NCBI GenBank assembly: GCA_032622095.1
Contig: CP136063.1
Coordinates: 279,429,426 to 279,493,425 of the forward strand
DNA length: 64,000 bases
Direction: 5' to 3'
From: Siphonodentalium dalli
Taxonomy: Eukaryota; Mollusca; Scaphopoda; Gadilida; Siphonodentaliidae
Position numbers and translations under genes: made by a program. Shown piece after piece: positions 12,101-20,728 of this stretch. Below the pieces are notes generated by a model. That model saw nothing but the letters and a program-made list of their open reading frames with translations, had not been told where the DNA came from and did not search any database. How positions within the stretch are numbered: the stretch's first letter is position 1; every line of letters begins with the position of its first letter.

Positions 12101-14789
12101 ACACAGTGAATACTGCGTCCAAGCTGGAAAGAACCGGAACGGGCGAGAAAATACAGGTTTGTGTAATATACCAGGCTTGGGATTTTCTCAGTTTCGTCTG
12201 ATATATTAAATAAGATATGAATATAGTGGGGTGGGTGTTTTACTGGGGGTACCGCGCTATGGTCGTTGTGGTATATTGTGTGAACCCTGAAGCGGTATAC
12301 ATTAAATGTGCCCCCAACGACCACAGCGCTGTATCCCTCAATAACACACATACACTCATTACATTCCTTAACGACCACAGCGCCGTATCCCACAATAACA
12401 CACACTCATTACATTCATTAACGACCACAGCGCTGTATCCCCCAATAACACATACACTCATTACATTCATTAACGACCACAGCGCCGTATCCCACAATAA
12501 CACACACTCATTACATTCATTAACGACCACAGCGCTGTATCCCACAATAACACACACTCATTACATTCATTAACGACCACAGCGCTGTATCCCACAATAA
12601 CACACACTCATTACATTCATTAACGACCACAGCGCCGTATCCCACAATAACACACACTCATTACATTCATTAACGACCACAGCGCCGTACCCCACAATAA
12701 CACACACTCATTACATTCATTAACGACCACAGCGCTGTATCCCACAATAACACACACACTCATTACATTCATTAACGACCACAACGCCGTATCCCACAAT
12801 AACACACACTCATTACATTCATTAACGACCACAACGCCGTATCCCACAATAACACACACTCATTACATTCATTAACGACCACAGCGCTGTATCCCACAAT
12901 AACACACACTCATTACATTCATTAACGACCACAGCGCTGTATCCCACAATAACACACACTCATTACATTCATTAACGACCACAGCGCCGTATCCCACAAT
13001 AACACACACTCATTACATTCATTAACGACCACAGCGCTGTATCCCACAATAACACACACTCATTACATTCATTAACGACCACAACGCCGTATCCCACAAT
13101 AACACACACTCATTACATTCATTAACGACCACAGCGCTGTATCCCACAATAACACACACTCATTACATTCATTAACGACCACAACGCCGTATCCCACAAT
13201 AACACACACTCATTACATTCATTAACGACCACAGCGCTGTATCCCACAATAACACACACTCATTACATTCATTAACGACCACAACGCCGTATCCCACAAT
13301 AACACACACTCATTACATTCATTAACGACCACAGCGCTGTATCCCATAATAACACACACTCATTACATTCATTAACGACCACAGCGCTGTATCCCACAAT
13401 AACACACACACTCATTACATTCATTAACGACCACAACGCCGTATCCCACAATAACACACACTCATTACATTCATTAACGACCACAGCGCTGTATCCCACA
13501 ATAACACACACTCATTACATTCATTAACGACCACAGCGCTGTATCCCATAATAACACACACTCATTACATTCATTAACGACCACAGCGCTGTATCCCACA
13601 ATAACACACACACTCATTACATTCATTAACGACCACAACGCCGTATCCCACAATAACACACACTCATTACATTCATTAACGACCACAGCGCTGTATCCCA
13701 CAATAACACACACTCATTACATTCATTAACGACCACAACCCCGTATCCCACAATAACACACACACACACTCGTTACATTCGTTTCTTATAGTTATATATA
13801 TATAGCATTTTTATGATTTATTTCCATATGAAAGCTGAGTTTGGTAACTTGTACTCCGATCCCCTGTGCACCCACAACATTATCTATATATTCTGTGTTA
13901 TGTAAAATATTCCATGTATATGTAGGTCACAATAAATATGTTCAAACAAACATAAAAGCTGAGTGTATTCTCATTTATCTTCACAAAATGGCCGATAATT
14001 TGAGACCAGCCCACGCAGCACATTAGTAAGCCTGATATAAGATTTCCAAATTCTTAGCTACTATAATGTGATCGATATAGATAACTGGCTTCAGATGAAA
14101 CTTTGAAAAGCACGCCCAATTATTCTACTGACTGCTTCTAATGATTATGTCAGATTATGTTAACAATTTGTAACTTCCTGTTCGTGTCACAGGTCCCCAG
14201 AACAAAAATTGACCCCACCCCCCAATAATACTTAATCTCTATAGGATTAAGTATTATTGGGGGTGGGGTCAATTTTTGTTCTGGGGACCTGTGGTTCGTG
14301 TTACACTCGAGAGGTCTCTGCATCATTGGGATGTGAACCGGGTGACCCAGCAGACAGTTAACGAATCACCAAACAGGATTTACTGTAACGGAAACCGGAT
14401 TTAGTGTAACAGATAGGCTATGTAATTATATACATGCATGTATTCTCTTCACAGCCATATACATGCGTCATTGTTTTACATACTGCAGGAAAAGTGCTCA
14501 TGCCATATAGTATTTTGGTTTCCGAAAAGTGACAATCGGGTCCAAACATTATGTTTAATTTGATGATTATGTCGAGTTATTTTGACTTTCTTAAAAGATA
14601 GCTTTAGTTCCTCTATCATAAAAAAAAATTGTCTCTACATCATATCTCTACTCCCAGGTTCTGGAGGAAACTAAAGAGATACTTACTGACTCCGGTTACA
14701 ACTTCGAAGAATGTGGTACTATCACCTTGAAGGGGAAAGGTCGGCGTAAAACCTTCTTCCTCTCGTCAACGGAGCAGTGGTTCGTGTGA
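3046..14789 (+). CDS. ADCY: transmembrane adenylyl cyclase, 3' portion (last TM helix + C2 domain), 7 exons
   Basis: Class III adenylyl cyclase, which makes cAMP from ATP at the membrane using paired C1 and C2 domains. Joining exons 3046-3124, 5585-5749, 8536-8685, 10424-10525, 11000-11105, 12032-12156 and 14658-14789 gives one open frame with consistent phases and GT-AG borders. In order it encodes a hydrophobic helix (ATLLLITVTFMYYS), a linker, the C2 entry motif LHSIIPAYVV, MFASCPDFAKF, LLNDVI, YVVASG, GPIVIGMIGV, FDIWGNTVNTASKLE and LKGKGRRKTFF, then a stop. This is the order of animal membrane cyclase C2 domains. C1 and the other helices must lie left of the window. From remembered family numbering, the C2 Asp1018 and Asn1025 equivalents are present, while Lys938 appears as Asn and Arg1029 as Lys, so catalysis may be altered. 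The C-terminus ends soon after the fold. The isoform is not assignable. Confidence 0.9.
4215..4920. mobile_element. MITE-like element with ~55-bp inverted ends
   Basis: The stretch CGTTTTCGATGCATCTG followed by AGTGTCTGACG (4215-4268) reappears inverted and slightly diverged at 4866-4920. The interior holds G-rich and C-rich tracts and a 'GATGGCCGC' type repeat. No ORF. Confidence 0.6.
5127..5280. mobile_element. solitary palindrome module
   Basis: CCCTGTGCCAATGCATTC through the complementary arm to GCGTTGGCCTAAC, then an AT-rich spacer like that of family A/C elements. The second module and outer terminal repeats are missing, so this is a half element. Confidence 0.75.
5585..5749 (+). CDS. 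ADCY: adenylyl cyclase exon b (C2 linker helix)
   Basis: Fifty-five in-phase codons between ...ACTTCAG and GTAAGT. It starts VERQSKDLYIK, is charged and helical (signalling-helix region), and contains FLERHSSFLHSIIPAYVV, matching the LLxNILPxHV motif that opens the C2 domain of membrane cyclases. Confidence 0.87.
5815..6075. repeat. dispersed repeat G, copy 1
   Basis: Similar to 23200-23455: both carry GAAATGTTCAGATAATAA, an inverted partner containing GTTGAACTT, then CACTTGTATTA and TACCTGAACA. This copy is the more decayed. Confidence 0.65.
6901..6986. repeat. 43-bp direct duplication
   Basis: CATGAGTTCCAGATAGC and CCGAACATTACAGATTACA occur twice in tandem with few differences. Confidence 0.85.
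8307..8420. repeat. tandem duplication, ~56 bp
   Basis: ATTCCAACTGACCAAATAT followed by CTGC.AGGTT.AAA is present twice. Confidence 0.8.
8536..8685 (+). CDS. ADCY: adenylyl cyclase exon c (C2 core)
   Basis: Fifty in-phase codons between TTTTTTTTCAG and GTGAAC. GIMFASCPDFAKF corresponds to the first C2 strand (family form VMFASIPxFxxFY), and INCMKLLNDVIIKLD to the following helix (family form ECLRLLNEIIADFD). The final acidic pair of that helix is partly lost. Confidence 0.92.
8845..9140. repeat. dispersed repeat F, copy 1
   Basis: Shares AATACAATGTTTTG.AGCTTC, CTCTTTCAAATGGTATATAA and AACA.CATGTTC.CAGTTTATTC with 60965-61215 in the same orientation. Confidence 0.75.
9340..9440. repeat. 36-bp tandem repeat, 3 copies
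   Basis: AAGAACCAGTCTAGTTGGGT followed by AGT.GATTA.TTC occurs three times in a row with a few substitutions. Confidence 0.85.
9915..10070. repeat. cluster of four 20-bp palindromes
   Basis: Variants of AGTCATTTCATGAAATGACT lie at about 9917, 9978, 10006 and 10046. Each is self-complementary or nearly so and the spacing is irregular. Confidence 0.75.
10138..10398 (-). pseudogene. CXC-like cysteine-rich fragment (possible transposon coding remnant)
   Basis: An 86-residue minus-strand frame inside a cyclase intron encodes CPCSGPRKYKTNRCKCF, then SKQLCNRHCHHCLNC. The spacing resembles Tesmin/TSO1-type CXC zinc motifs, which also occur in proteins of some invertebrate mobile elements. The remaining residues are hydrophobic and unrecognised. 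No splice sites or partner exons were found, so a decayed fragment is the likeliest reading. Confidence 0.4.
10424..10525 (+). CDS. ADCY: adenylyl cyclase exon d (adenine-recognition region)
   Basis: Thirty-four in-phase codons between CATCCACAG and GTGAGT. It encodes KLSKINSQGGGYVVASG, aligning with the family segment KIKTIGSTYMAATG. The lysine that reads the adenine ring (Lys938 in rat type 2, from memory) aligns with Asn here. The Tyr and the AxG end are kept. Confidence 0.88.
11000..11105 (+). CDS. ADCY: adenylyl cyclase exon e (C2 helix)
   Basis: Thirty-five codons plus one base between CCATTGCAG and GTAAGT. It encodes LSEFALNIQDEISAINENS then KFKFRAG, matching the family pattern of an amphipathic helix followed by FKLRVG. 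The split Gly codon is completed by the next exon. Confidence 0.92.
11338..11455. repeat. 27-bp minisatellite, ~4-5 copies
   Basis: AATATCACTTGAGGTAAAGC followed by AGACGGG repeats in tandem. On the minus strand it encodes a 9-residue period (VIFPSALPQ), an artefact of the period being divisible by three. Confidence 0.9.
11585..11988. mobile_element. family D MITE, copy 1 (complete)
   Basis: Starts TAGCGTGTCTG and ends CAGACACGCTA. Near each end is a palindrome with arms GCAGAATGAGGTCC and GAGGGTGAATTTAGTGA. The two palindromes are mutually inverted, separated by ~180 bp. No ORF. The TA at both tips suggests a TA target. Confidence 0.85.
12032..12156 (+). CDS. ADCY: adenylyl cyclase exon f (catalytic signature)
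   Basis: Two bases plus 41 codons between GATTTTCAG and GTTTGT. It encodes IFHGPIVIGMIGV and FDIWGNTVNTASKLE, the most diagnostic stretch of class III C2 domains. The Asp and second Asn of DIWGNTVN are present. The Arg that normally follows as ASR is Lys here (ASK). Confidence 0.96.
12310..13780. repeat. 50-bp minisatellite with higher-order structure (~29 copies)
   Basis: Units read AACGACCACAGCGCTGTATC, CCACAATAACACACACTC, ATTACATTCATT. Diagnostic variants (GCGCTGT versus AACGCCGT, CCACAAT versus CCATAAT, an extra AC) recur every fourth unit near 13340-13742, giving a 202-bp higher-order repeat. An inverted partial unit lies at ~12250. Confidence 0.95.
14180..14301. mobile_element. hAT-like foldback MITE with 8-bp target duplication
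   Basis: The 106-bp segment 14188-14293 is an almost perfect hairpin: CACAGGTCCCCAGAAC at the left is complemented by GTTCTGGGGACCTGTG at the right, with a loop of a few bases. It is bounded by GTTCGTGT on both sides (14180-14187 and 14294-14301), an 8-bp duplication as made by hAT elements. It has no coding capacity. Confidence 0.88.
14658..14789 (+). CDS. ADCY: adenylyl cyclase terminal exon
   Basis: Begins after CTACTCCCAG in phase and runs 43 codons to TGA at 14787-14789. VLEETKEILTDSGY and TITLKGKGRRKTFFL match the closing strand and KGKGxxxTYFL motif of cyclase domains. The last ~9 codons and the stop form the first unit of a tandem repeat that continues into the 3' region. Confidence 0.9.
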   Translation, partial: VLEETKEILTDSGYNFEECGTITLKGKGRRKTFFLSSTEQWFV

Positions 14790-15045
14790 AGGTCGCTATA
14801 AATCATACACTCTCGTCGACGGAGCAGTGGTTCGTGTGAAGGTCGCACTACAAACCATACGTCCTCCCGTCGACGGATCAGTTGTTCGTGTGAAGGTCGC
14901 ACTACAAACCATACGTCCTCCCGTCGACGGATCAGTGGTTCGAGTGAACTTTGAAGGTCACTACAAATCACTACTTCCTCTCGACGTGTGATCACCACAC
15001 ATCACACATTCTCATTGACGGAACTGTGGTTCGTGTGAAGGTCGT
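14762..15045 (+). repeat. repeat array seeded at the cyclase stop codon
   Basis: CGTCGACGGAGCAGTGG plus TTCGTGTGAAGGTCGC recurs about five times (near 14763, 14813, 14867, 14921 and 15013), units 2-4 at a 54-bp period. The first unit holds the last sense codons (STEQWFV) and the TGA, so the stop is carried in later units. Divergence grows toward the right end. Confidence 0.85.
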
Positions 15046-15265
15046 TGATGGTACTTCCTCATGTCAGCGTCGGGGTATAGTTGTCCGCTGCATGCAAATG
15101 GAGCCGTGATCTGTTGTGATTATGGCTCGAGTGAAGGATAGCGTCTTCCTTCCGTCATCGAGAAACATATCGTCTGAATGTCAATATGAATCGAATTTCC
15201 CCACGTCATTAGACAAGCTGATTGTCTGAAGGTCGGTGAAGGTCGGCGCGTATCACACTAGCTTC

Positions 15266-15527
15266 TTAACTCTTTAATGACGGGGGCTGCGCTGGTTCAA
15301 CATTAAGTACCCTGTGCCAGTGCATTCTCTTGTATATGCGAGTCTCCCATAGGGAGCCTCGCATATGTAAGAGAATGCACTGGCTTATAAAATAAAGGTA
15401 AATATTGATAGGCCAATTCATTCTCTTATATATGCGAGGCGCCCTATGTGCGACTCGCATATATCAGAGAATGCATTGGCACAGGGTTTTTGCAAACATT
15501 CAGGAAGCGTCAACAGCAATGGGTTAA
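15266..15527. mobile_element. family B MITE (complete), cyclase 3' flank
   Basis: TTAACTCTTTAATGACGG at the left, AATGGGTTAA at the right. It contains two palindromes whose inner stems read CTCCC/GGGAG (left) and a GC-rich variant (right). The spacer has AATAAA at 15391, which could serve the cyclase transcript as a poly(A) signal; this is speculative. Confidence 0.82.
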
Positions 15528-15731
15528 GTTCTCGAATCCGCAGTCAACGAATGATTACTTGCGGACTTTCTACAACTTCGAACAAATTACGTCGCATCAG
15601 AACTAAACTGTTCTATCTCCATTTTGGCGGGAACATGAGATATTGGTATCTTTCGATTCGGTGCGGGATTTCCTGTCCGAAAATCACCAGATATGGTGTC
15701 TACCATATACCAAATTTGAATGAGAGGCTGT

Positions 15732-16068
15732 GTACAATTTTTTACAATTTTAATAATTTTTTCTTGTATTCTTTAACAATTTTATAATTTCACCCATACA
15801 GAGCCCCAGACAAACATAAGCAGACGACACTCTTCTATATGCTTCTATTATGTGTGGGGCTCCCTACATGGTAATGGATGTTTTTTTATTTTATGTCCTA
15901 AAAATTGTAAGAAACATTTATTTTAAAAAAATGATAAAAAATTGTTAGGCTAATGCATTCTCTTATATATGCGAGGCGACCTATGGTCGACTCGCATATA
16001 TAAGAGAATGCATTGGCACAGGGTAAAAAAAATCCCGACTTACGACTGGATTTGATATGGCGGGTCAC
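15732..16068. mobile_element. family C MITE, left-truncated
   Basis: The AT-rich spacer, the block containing CAGAGCCCCAGACAAACAT, the second palindrome and the right end (AATCCCGACTTACGACTGG to GGCGGGTCAC) match complete copies. The first palindrome and left terminus are absent. Confidence 0.85.
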
Positions 16069-16457
16069 ATATGCATGCGTCATTGTTTTACATACTGCAG
16101 GAAAAATACATCAGCTATCATGCCCGATGTGTACTCTCTTCCAAAACAGAAAGAGAACAAACGTTTAAACTCGATTTCCCACAAAAATGAAAATATGGAG
16201 ATAGAACATTTTAGTTCTGACGCGATTTAACGTTGAATTGTGTCTGTAATAGTCGCGACATTGGGATGCTGTCTCTTTATCTATGTACCATTAAGTTTTA
16301 TCTATGTACCATTAAGTGGCATTTGGATGACAGCAGGAAGTTTGTACCACATCCCAGAGTCCTGTTCCAGACACAACTTCTTTTTGGTCGGCATTTTGTT
16401 TTACCGATCGATTTATGGATTCATACTAGTCAACCGCCATTCTTTCATTACATAAAT

Positions 16458-16818
16458 ATTGTTTTACCCTGTGCCAATGCATTCTCTTATATATGCGAGT
16501 CGACCATAGGTCGCCTCGCATATATATCAGAGAATGCATTGGCCTAACAATTTTTTACAATTTAAATAATTTGTTCTTGTATTCTTTAACAATTTTATAA
16601 TTTCACCCATACAGAGCCCCAGACAAACATGAGCAGACGACACTCTTCTATGTGCTTCTATATATGTGTGGGGCTCACTGCAGGGTAATGGATGTTTTTT
16701 TTATTTTATGTCCTAAAAATTGTAAGAAACATTTATTTTAAAAAAATGATAAAAAATTGTTAGGCCAATGCATTCTCTTATATATGCGAGGCGACCTATT
16801 GGCACAGGGTAAAACAAT
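16458..16818. mobile_element. family C core without outer terminal repeats
   Basis: Bounded by ATTGTTTTACCCTG and CAGGGTAAAACAAT, lacking the ~35-bp outer terminus on both sides. The first palindrome is intact; the second has lost its right arm. Confidence 0.8.
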
Positions 16819-18690
16819 CTTTTAGTCACCCAAAACGCACACATCATGTTTCCGTATTGTCTCATTTCAATGATCCATACCATACATGATTGTATTTATC
16901 AGATGATCATTGTACCCATTATTCAAATTATAATGTTAGTGTTACTGGAAAGGTATTTTCCTGTTTTCTAATAACAAATTACAAATAATCTGCATGTGTC
17001 ATTTCTGTGATTACCATGCCATCGTGTATGTCTTTTCCCTATTTGGCCAGGTTAATACCTCTCTATGATTAATCGAGTATGTTTGATCCACGTTTGGTCC
17101 GGGCTGCCGCTACATATTTGTTCCCGACAACCCTCTCCATGGTCACGCTGCACCGCTCTATTTAAAGATGTGTGATCAGAATTTTCCTGTCCTTATTTGG
17201 CATTTTTCTCCCCCATTTAAAATGTATGTTTTGATATTTGATAAAATATATCGTTCATATATTCGTGTTATCATCTAAGTGATCGCCTTTGTTTATTCGT
17301 TGATTATTTGAAATAAAACTATTTCCTCAAATAACATGCATGTGTCTTGCAGTCTAAATTTCGGTGACTGTGGTGAAAGGATTATTTTTGTTCACATGCT
17401 TGCAGGGCTGTAATGCTTGTTGATTATATTCACCCCGTTCAAATGACTTTATATGTCCGCCACTAAATTTAAACTGTCATCGGAGATGATTGTGGCTAGA
17501 TTTCTACGCGGTGCGTCCACCTTCAAAGTTCAAACTGCACCACCCCTTTCATTGAACCAGACCAAGCTCCCATGCAAGTTCACGAAATTTCTTGGGTTGG
17601 AATTTTCCAACTGAACCCTTAGGCTTAAATTTCCAACCTGCATTTGACATTTCTGGGAACACACCACCCCCAAACCTGCAAAACAAAATATTTGTCCACT
17701 CCCAGTTGTTTTACATACATTCCTTATATTTCACTAATTTTGTTTTTAAATCGCATACAACCCAACTGATATCACTGATGTCACTCATATGACTGGGGAA
17801 ATTATCTCCTTTAGTTCAAATGACAGTTTAGCCTGTTTCGGAAGCTGTTTTAGTTCCAAAAAAAATTAATACAAGCAAATATGAAGATTTTTTTTTTCAA
17901 GTACTGGCTGATAGCCATTGTCTACCACACACATGCATTGGAGTTTCCAGGTCAATGTGTGATGAGGGTATGCTAGGATTACATGGGTGGTCAAATTCCA
18001 TACTGCTAAATGGAAATTATACTGCATCGATGTAGTGGACAAATACATTAACCCATCAGAAGCTGATAGGTGCACATAAAACACTAGTACATGTATATGG
18101 TATATGCATCCTATTTTACAAAATCAAATTATACATATCCCAGCATATCCTCTCCATATCCAGTGAGATATCATTTTCCCACGCAAATTATTACATGAAC
18201 CGAGCATGTGTTTTGTCTATTTTGATTGTAATACATTTTAAGCTGATAACATCTTAGGACAGTGAACTCAATCGTGACTTTCGAGTCACTGTTGGATTTT
18301 GTAGTCATAAGTTACATCAGGCACAAGTGTATTATTTCAGTTTTACATTTCTCAAAGCTTCTTTCGAAGGCTATCGGGAAGGAATTATTTCAGCTCACCG
18401 TCCCTTATATGCAACAGCCATAGCTTATGTTATCCCAACTAAGGTTCATACGAGGTACCATTAACATAAATATGGTGTTTTTGCAGTTATATTATGTTTC
18501 AAATTGTCACAATTGTCAAATATGGCACAAAAGGTCTTAAATTTAAATGTACATGCGGTTGTAAATATGTGTTGATTGGCCTATCGGATCACTCACCAAC
18601 CGCGTCATATCTTCTGCAACTTTTTTATTTTGCATGCACCCCCCCCCCCCCCCCCCGACTACATTCTTACAATAGTTTGCCATGCATCTG
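16819..18690. other. intergenic, no gene recognised
   Basis: AT-rich DNA with a 16-18-bp C run at 18639-18656. Short open frames carry no recognisable domain. Confidence 0.5.
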
Positions 18691-18699
18691 CACGCCATT

Positions 18700-20515
18700 A
18701 TTGAAATGTCTACCACCGAGTCCTAGACATGGGTACACCTGGCGTAGGCCCTGAATAACGAGCATCCTCTGTTAATATATACTATGTGTAATAAAAACTT
18801 GTATTGCTTTCGGTGGGCAAGACGGAGGCACGGGGCACCACTTAATGGACACAGGACAGTGTTTCATCCCGCATTGCTCACAATAAAAACAAATTCATAT
18901 AAACAGCGTTTAATCCAAGGTTTTCTATTCTGTTATGTTATATTGTTTTTGTTACCACTATCTTGACCTTTGTGAACCGCCACGGGGCAGACTGCCTGCT
19001 CACTGCCGGACTACGTTTATGCCCTTGATACTCGCATACACCTGTTGATATACTATGGGTAATACAAATAAAATATTGCTTCCGATAGACAAGGTTTGGT
19101 ACACTTTTAGTGGATACAGGACAATGATGATTCCCTGGTTGCTCACATTTGATATTTAGCACCAAAACAAAATTCATATACAAAGCGTTTAACCCAAGGT
19201 GTTCTAGACTATTTTATTACATTGTTTTAGTAACCCTTGTCTTAATCTTTGTTAACTGCCATGGTACAGACTGCTCTGGACATCATCTGGACGAAGTTTT
19301 TACTGCCGGGGTCCAAGACAGGATAACCTCTGGTGTACAGGTCCTGGATACAAGCATCCCCCTGCTTATATACTGTGGGTAATACAAACATATCTTGCTT
19401 CCGGTGGGCAAGGTGGGGTAACATTTTTGTGGATCCAGACAAATGTTGCACCCCCATTGCTCACAATTGATGTGGACATCGTAAAACTAATTAATATAAA
19501 GAACGTTTAACCCAGGTTGTATATGCTGGTATATTATATTGCTGTAGTTACCTTCATCTTAATCTTTGTAAACTGCCATAGAATAGAATAGAATAGAATA
19601 GAGTTTATTACCATAAAGGACACCGAAGGGTAACATGTAGTGCGTAATCAAATTACACACAGATGAATGCAAATTCAAAAATAACATGCATAATATTAAT
19701 ATATGATATTATAAGAAATGATAATAAGGCAGTTTTTAGGACGGATATCAGAATGGATACAAAGCAGTTGCCTTGAGAGGGCAAATGTCTGCTTACAATG
19801 TACTTATGAATACTTGCTTGTGATGAGACGAGGGAAGCTTTAATAGAGCTGGTATAATTATGATCAGAGATATTTAAATGAATCTGAAATTGATCAATTA
19901 TAATATTTGTTTGGAGTTACAGTGAATTAATATGACAGATGCATTCAGATAAGACATATGCCCAATCAGACAAGTGCTAAGCCAGCAGTATTAACCACAT
20001 GTAAGGGCTGGGATAAAACAACAATTTAAATATCACATGAATGAAATCAATAATATAGCTATTTACATATAGACCTCTCAGTGTGCTTTGGAAGTTAGGG
20101 CTTAAATGCCTGGTGTATTTCAAAGCCTTCTTTGACAAACCGGCCCATTTCCATCAGCAGATCTAGATTCTCAATTGTCATTAGCCAATAAAATTTGGAA
20201 TCATCACCAAGTTTTAGAAAGTTTTTGTAATATTTGGTAATTTTACTGAAAAGAAATTGCCTCAGTTTATCATAAAGAGGGCATTCTATAATAAAATGAT
20301 GCTCATTCTCTATTTTGCCTAGGTTGCACCGAATGTATGTCCTCAAAGTTCTCGTTGGTTTTTTACTTTTAATAAAAAAATATGAAAGACTGATCTGGAC
20401 TTCATTAGTGAAGTTTGTACTACCGGAGTCTAATACAGTCCAGTATCTCCAATGTATGCCCTTGATAAGTGCCTACCCCTTCCCATACTGTATGGGTAAT
20501 ACAATACACGTACGC
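18700..20515. repeat. ~300-bp tandem array, about 4 units, LINE-interrupted
   Basis: A motif like TACTRTGGGTAATACAAA followed by a GCTTCCGGTGGGCAAGG-type block recurs at about 18780, 19052, 19371 and 20487. Units also share GCTCACA...AATTCATATA and CGTTTAACCCAAGGT. The last interval is ~1.1 kb because a retrotransposon tail lies inside it. Confidence 0.8.
19578..20390 (-). mobile_element. 5'-truncated non-LTR retrotransposon (LINE)
   Basis: The minus-strand frame from ~20385 to 20095 encodes KKPTRTLRTYIRC, then IENEHHFIIECPLYDKLRQF, the cysteine/histidine motif typical of the C-terminus of many LINE reverse-transcriptase proteins. A ~500-bp 3' untranslated part follows, with AATAAA (19609-19604) and a (TATTC)n-like tail at 19580-19601. 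It is inserted in the 300-bp tandem array and inactive by truncation. Confidence 0.82.
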
Positions 20516-20543
20516 AATGTAAACTCAAGAGATTGTAGTATCT

Positions 20544-20728
20544 TTAAGCGTAGAATGAGAACAGAAATGTCGCAAAAATGAGTAAAATAACAGCATTGAC
20601 GTTAGTAACAATTCGCCAAAATCGTGGTTCTTCGATGGAATAGAACTGTTTTTCATCATGGTGTTCATCACCTTTCTGGTCTGTTTTCAGCCCACATAAC
20701 ATCTTGAGAAATAGTTTAGCCCGGCTAT
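20544..20728 (-). CDS. SLC5A: SLC5 exon 14 (last TM, stop)
   Basis: 185 bp after GATTTCTTTCAG, in phase with exon 13, ending TAA at 20546-20544. It encodes [16 protein letters not shown], a polar loop, [18 protein letters not shown] and FLFSFYA. SGLT1 ends with the equivalent LWRTVLNVNG...CHAYFA. Confidence 0.95.

Larger units (their letters stand above)
12157..14657 (+). other. cyclase intron f-g
   Basis: Dominated by a 50-bp minisatellite (12310-13780). Also contains a 106-bp foldback element (14188-14293). The remaining ~700 bp show nothing recognisable. Confidence 0.8.

Noticed and set aside
12217-13713. Repeated ~79-codon frames in the 50-bp array
   Set aside because: Shadows of the minisatellite in a cyclase intron; identical copies recur with the array period.
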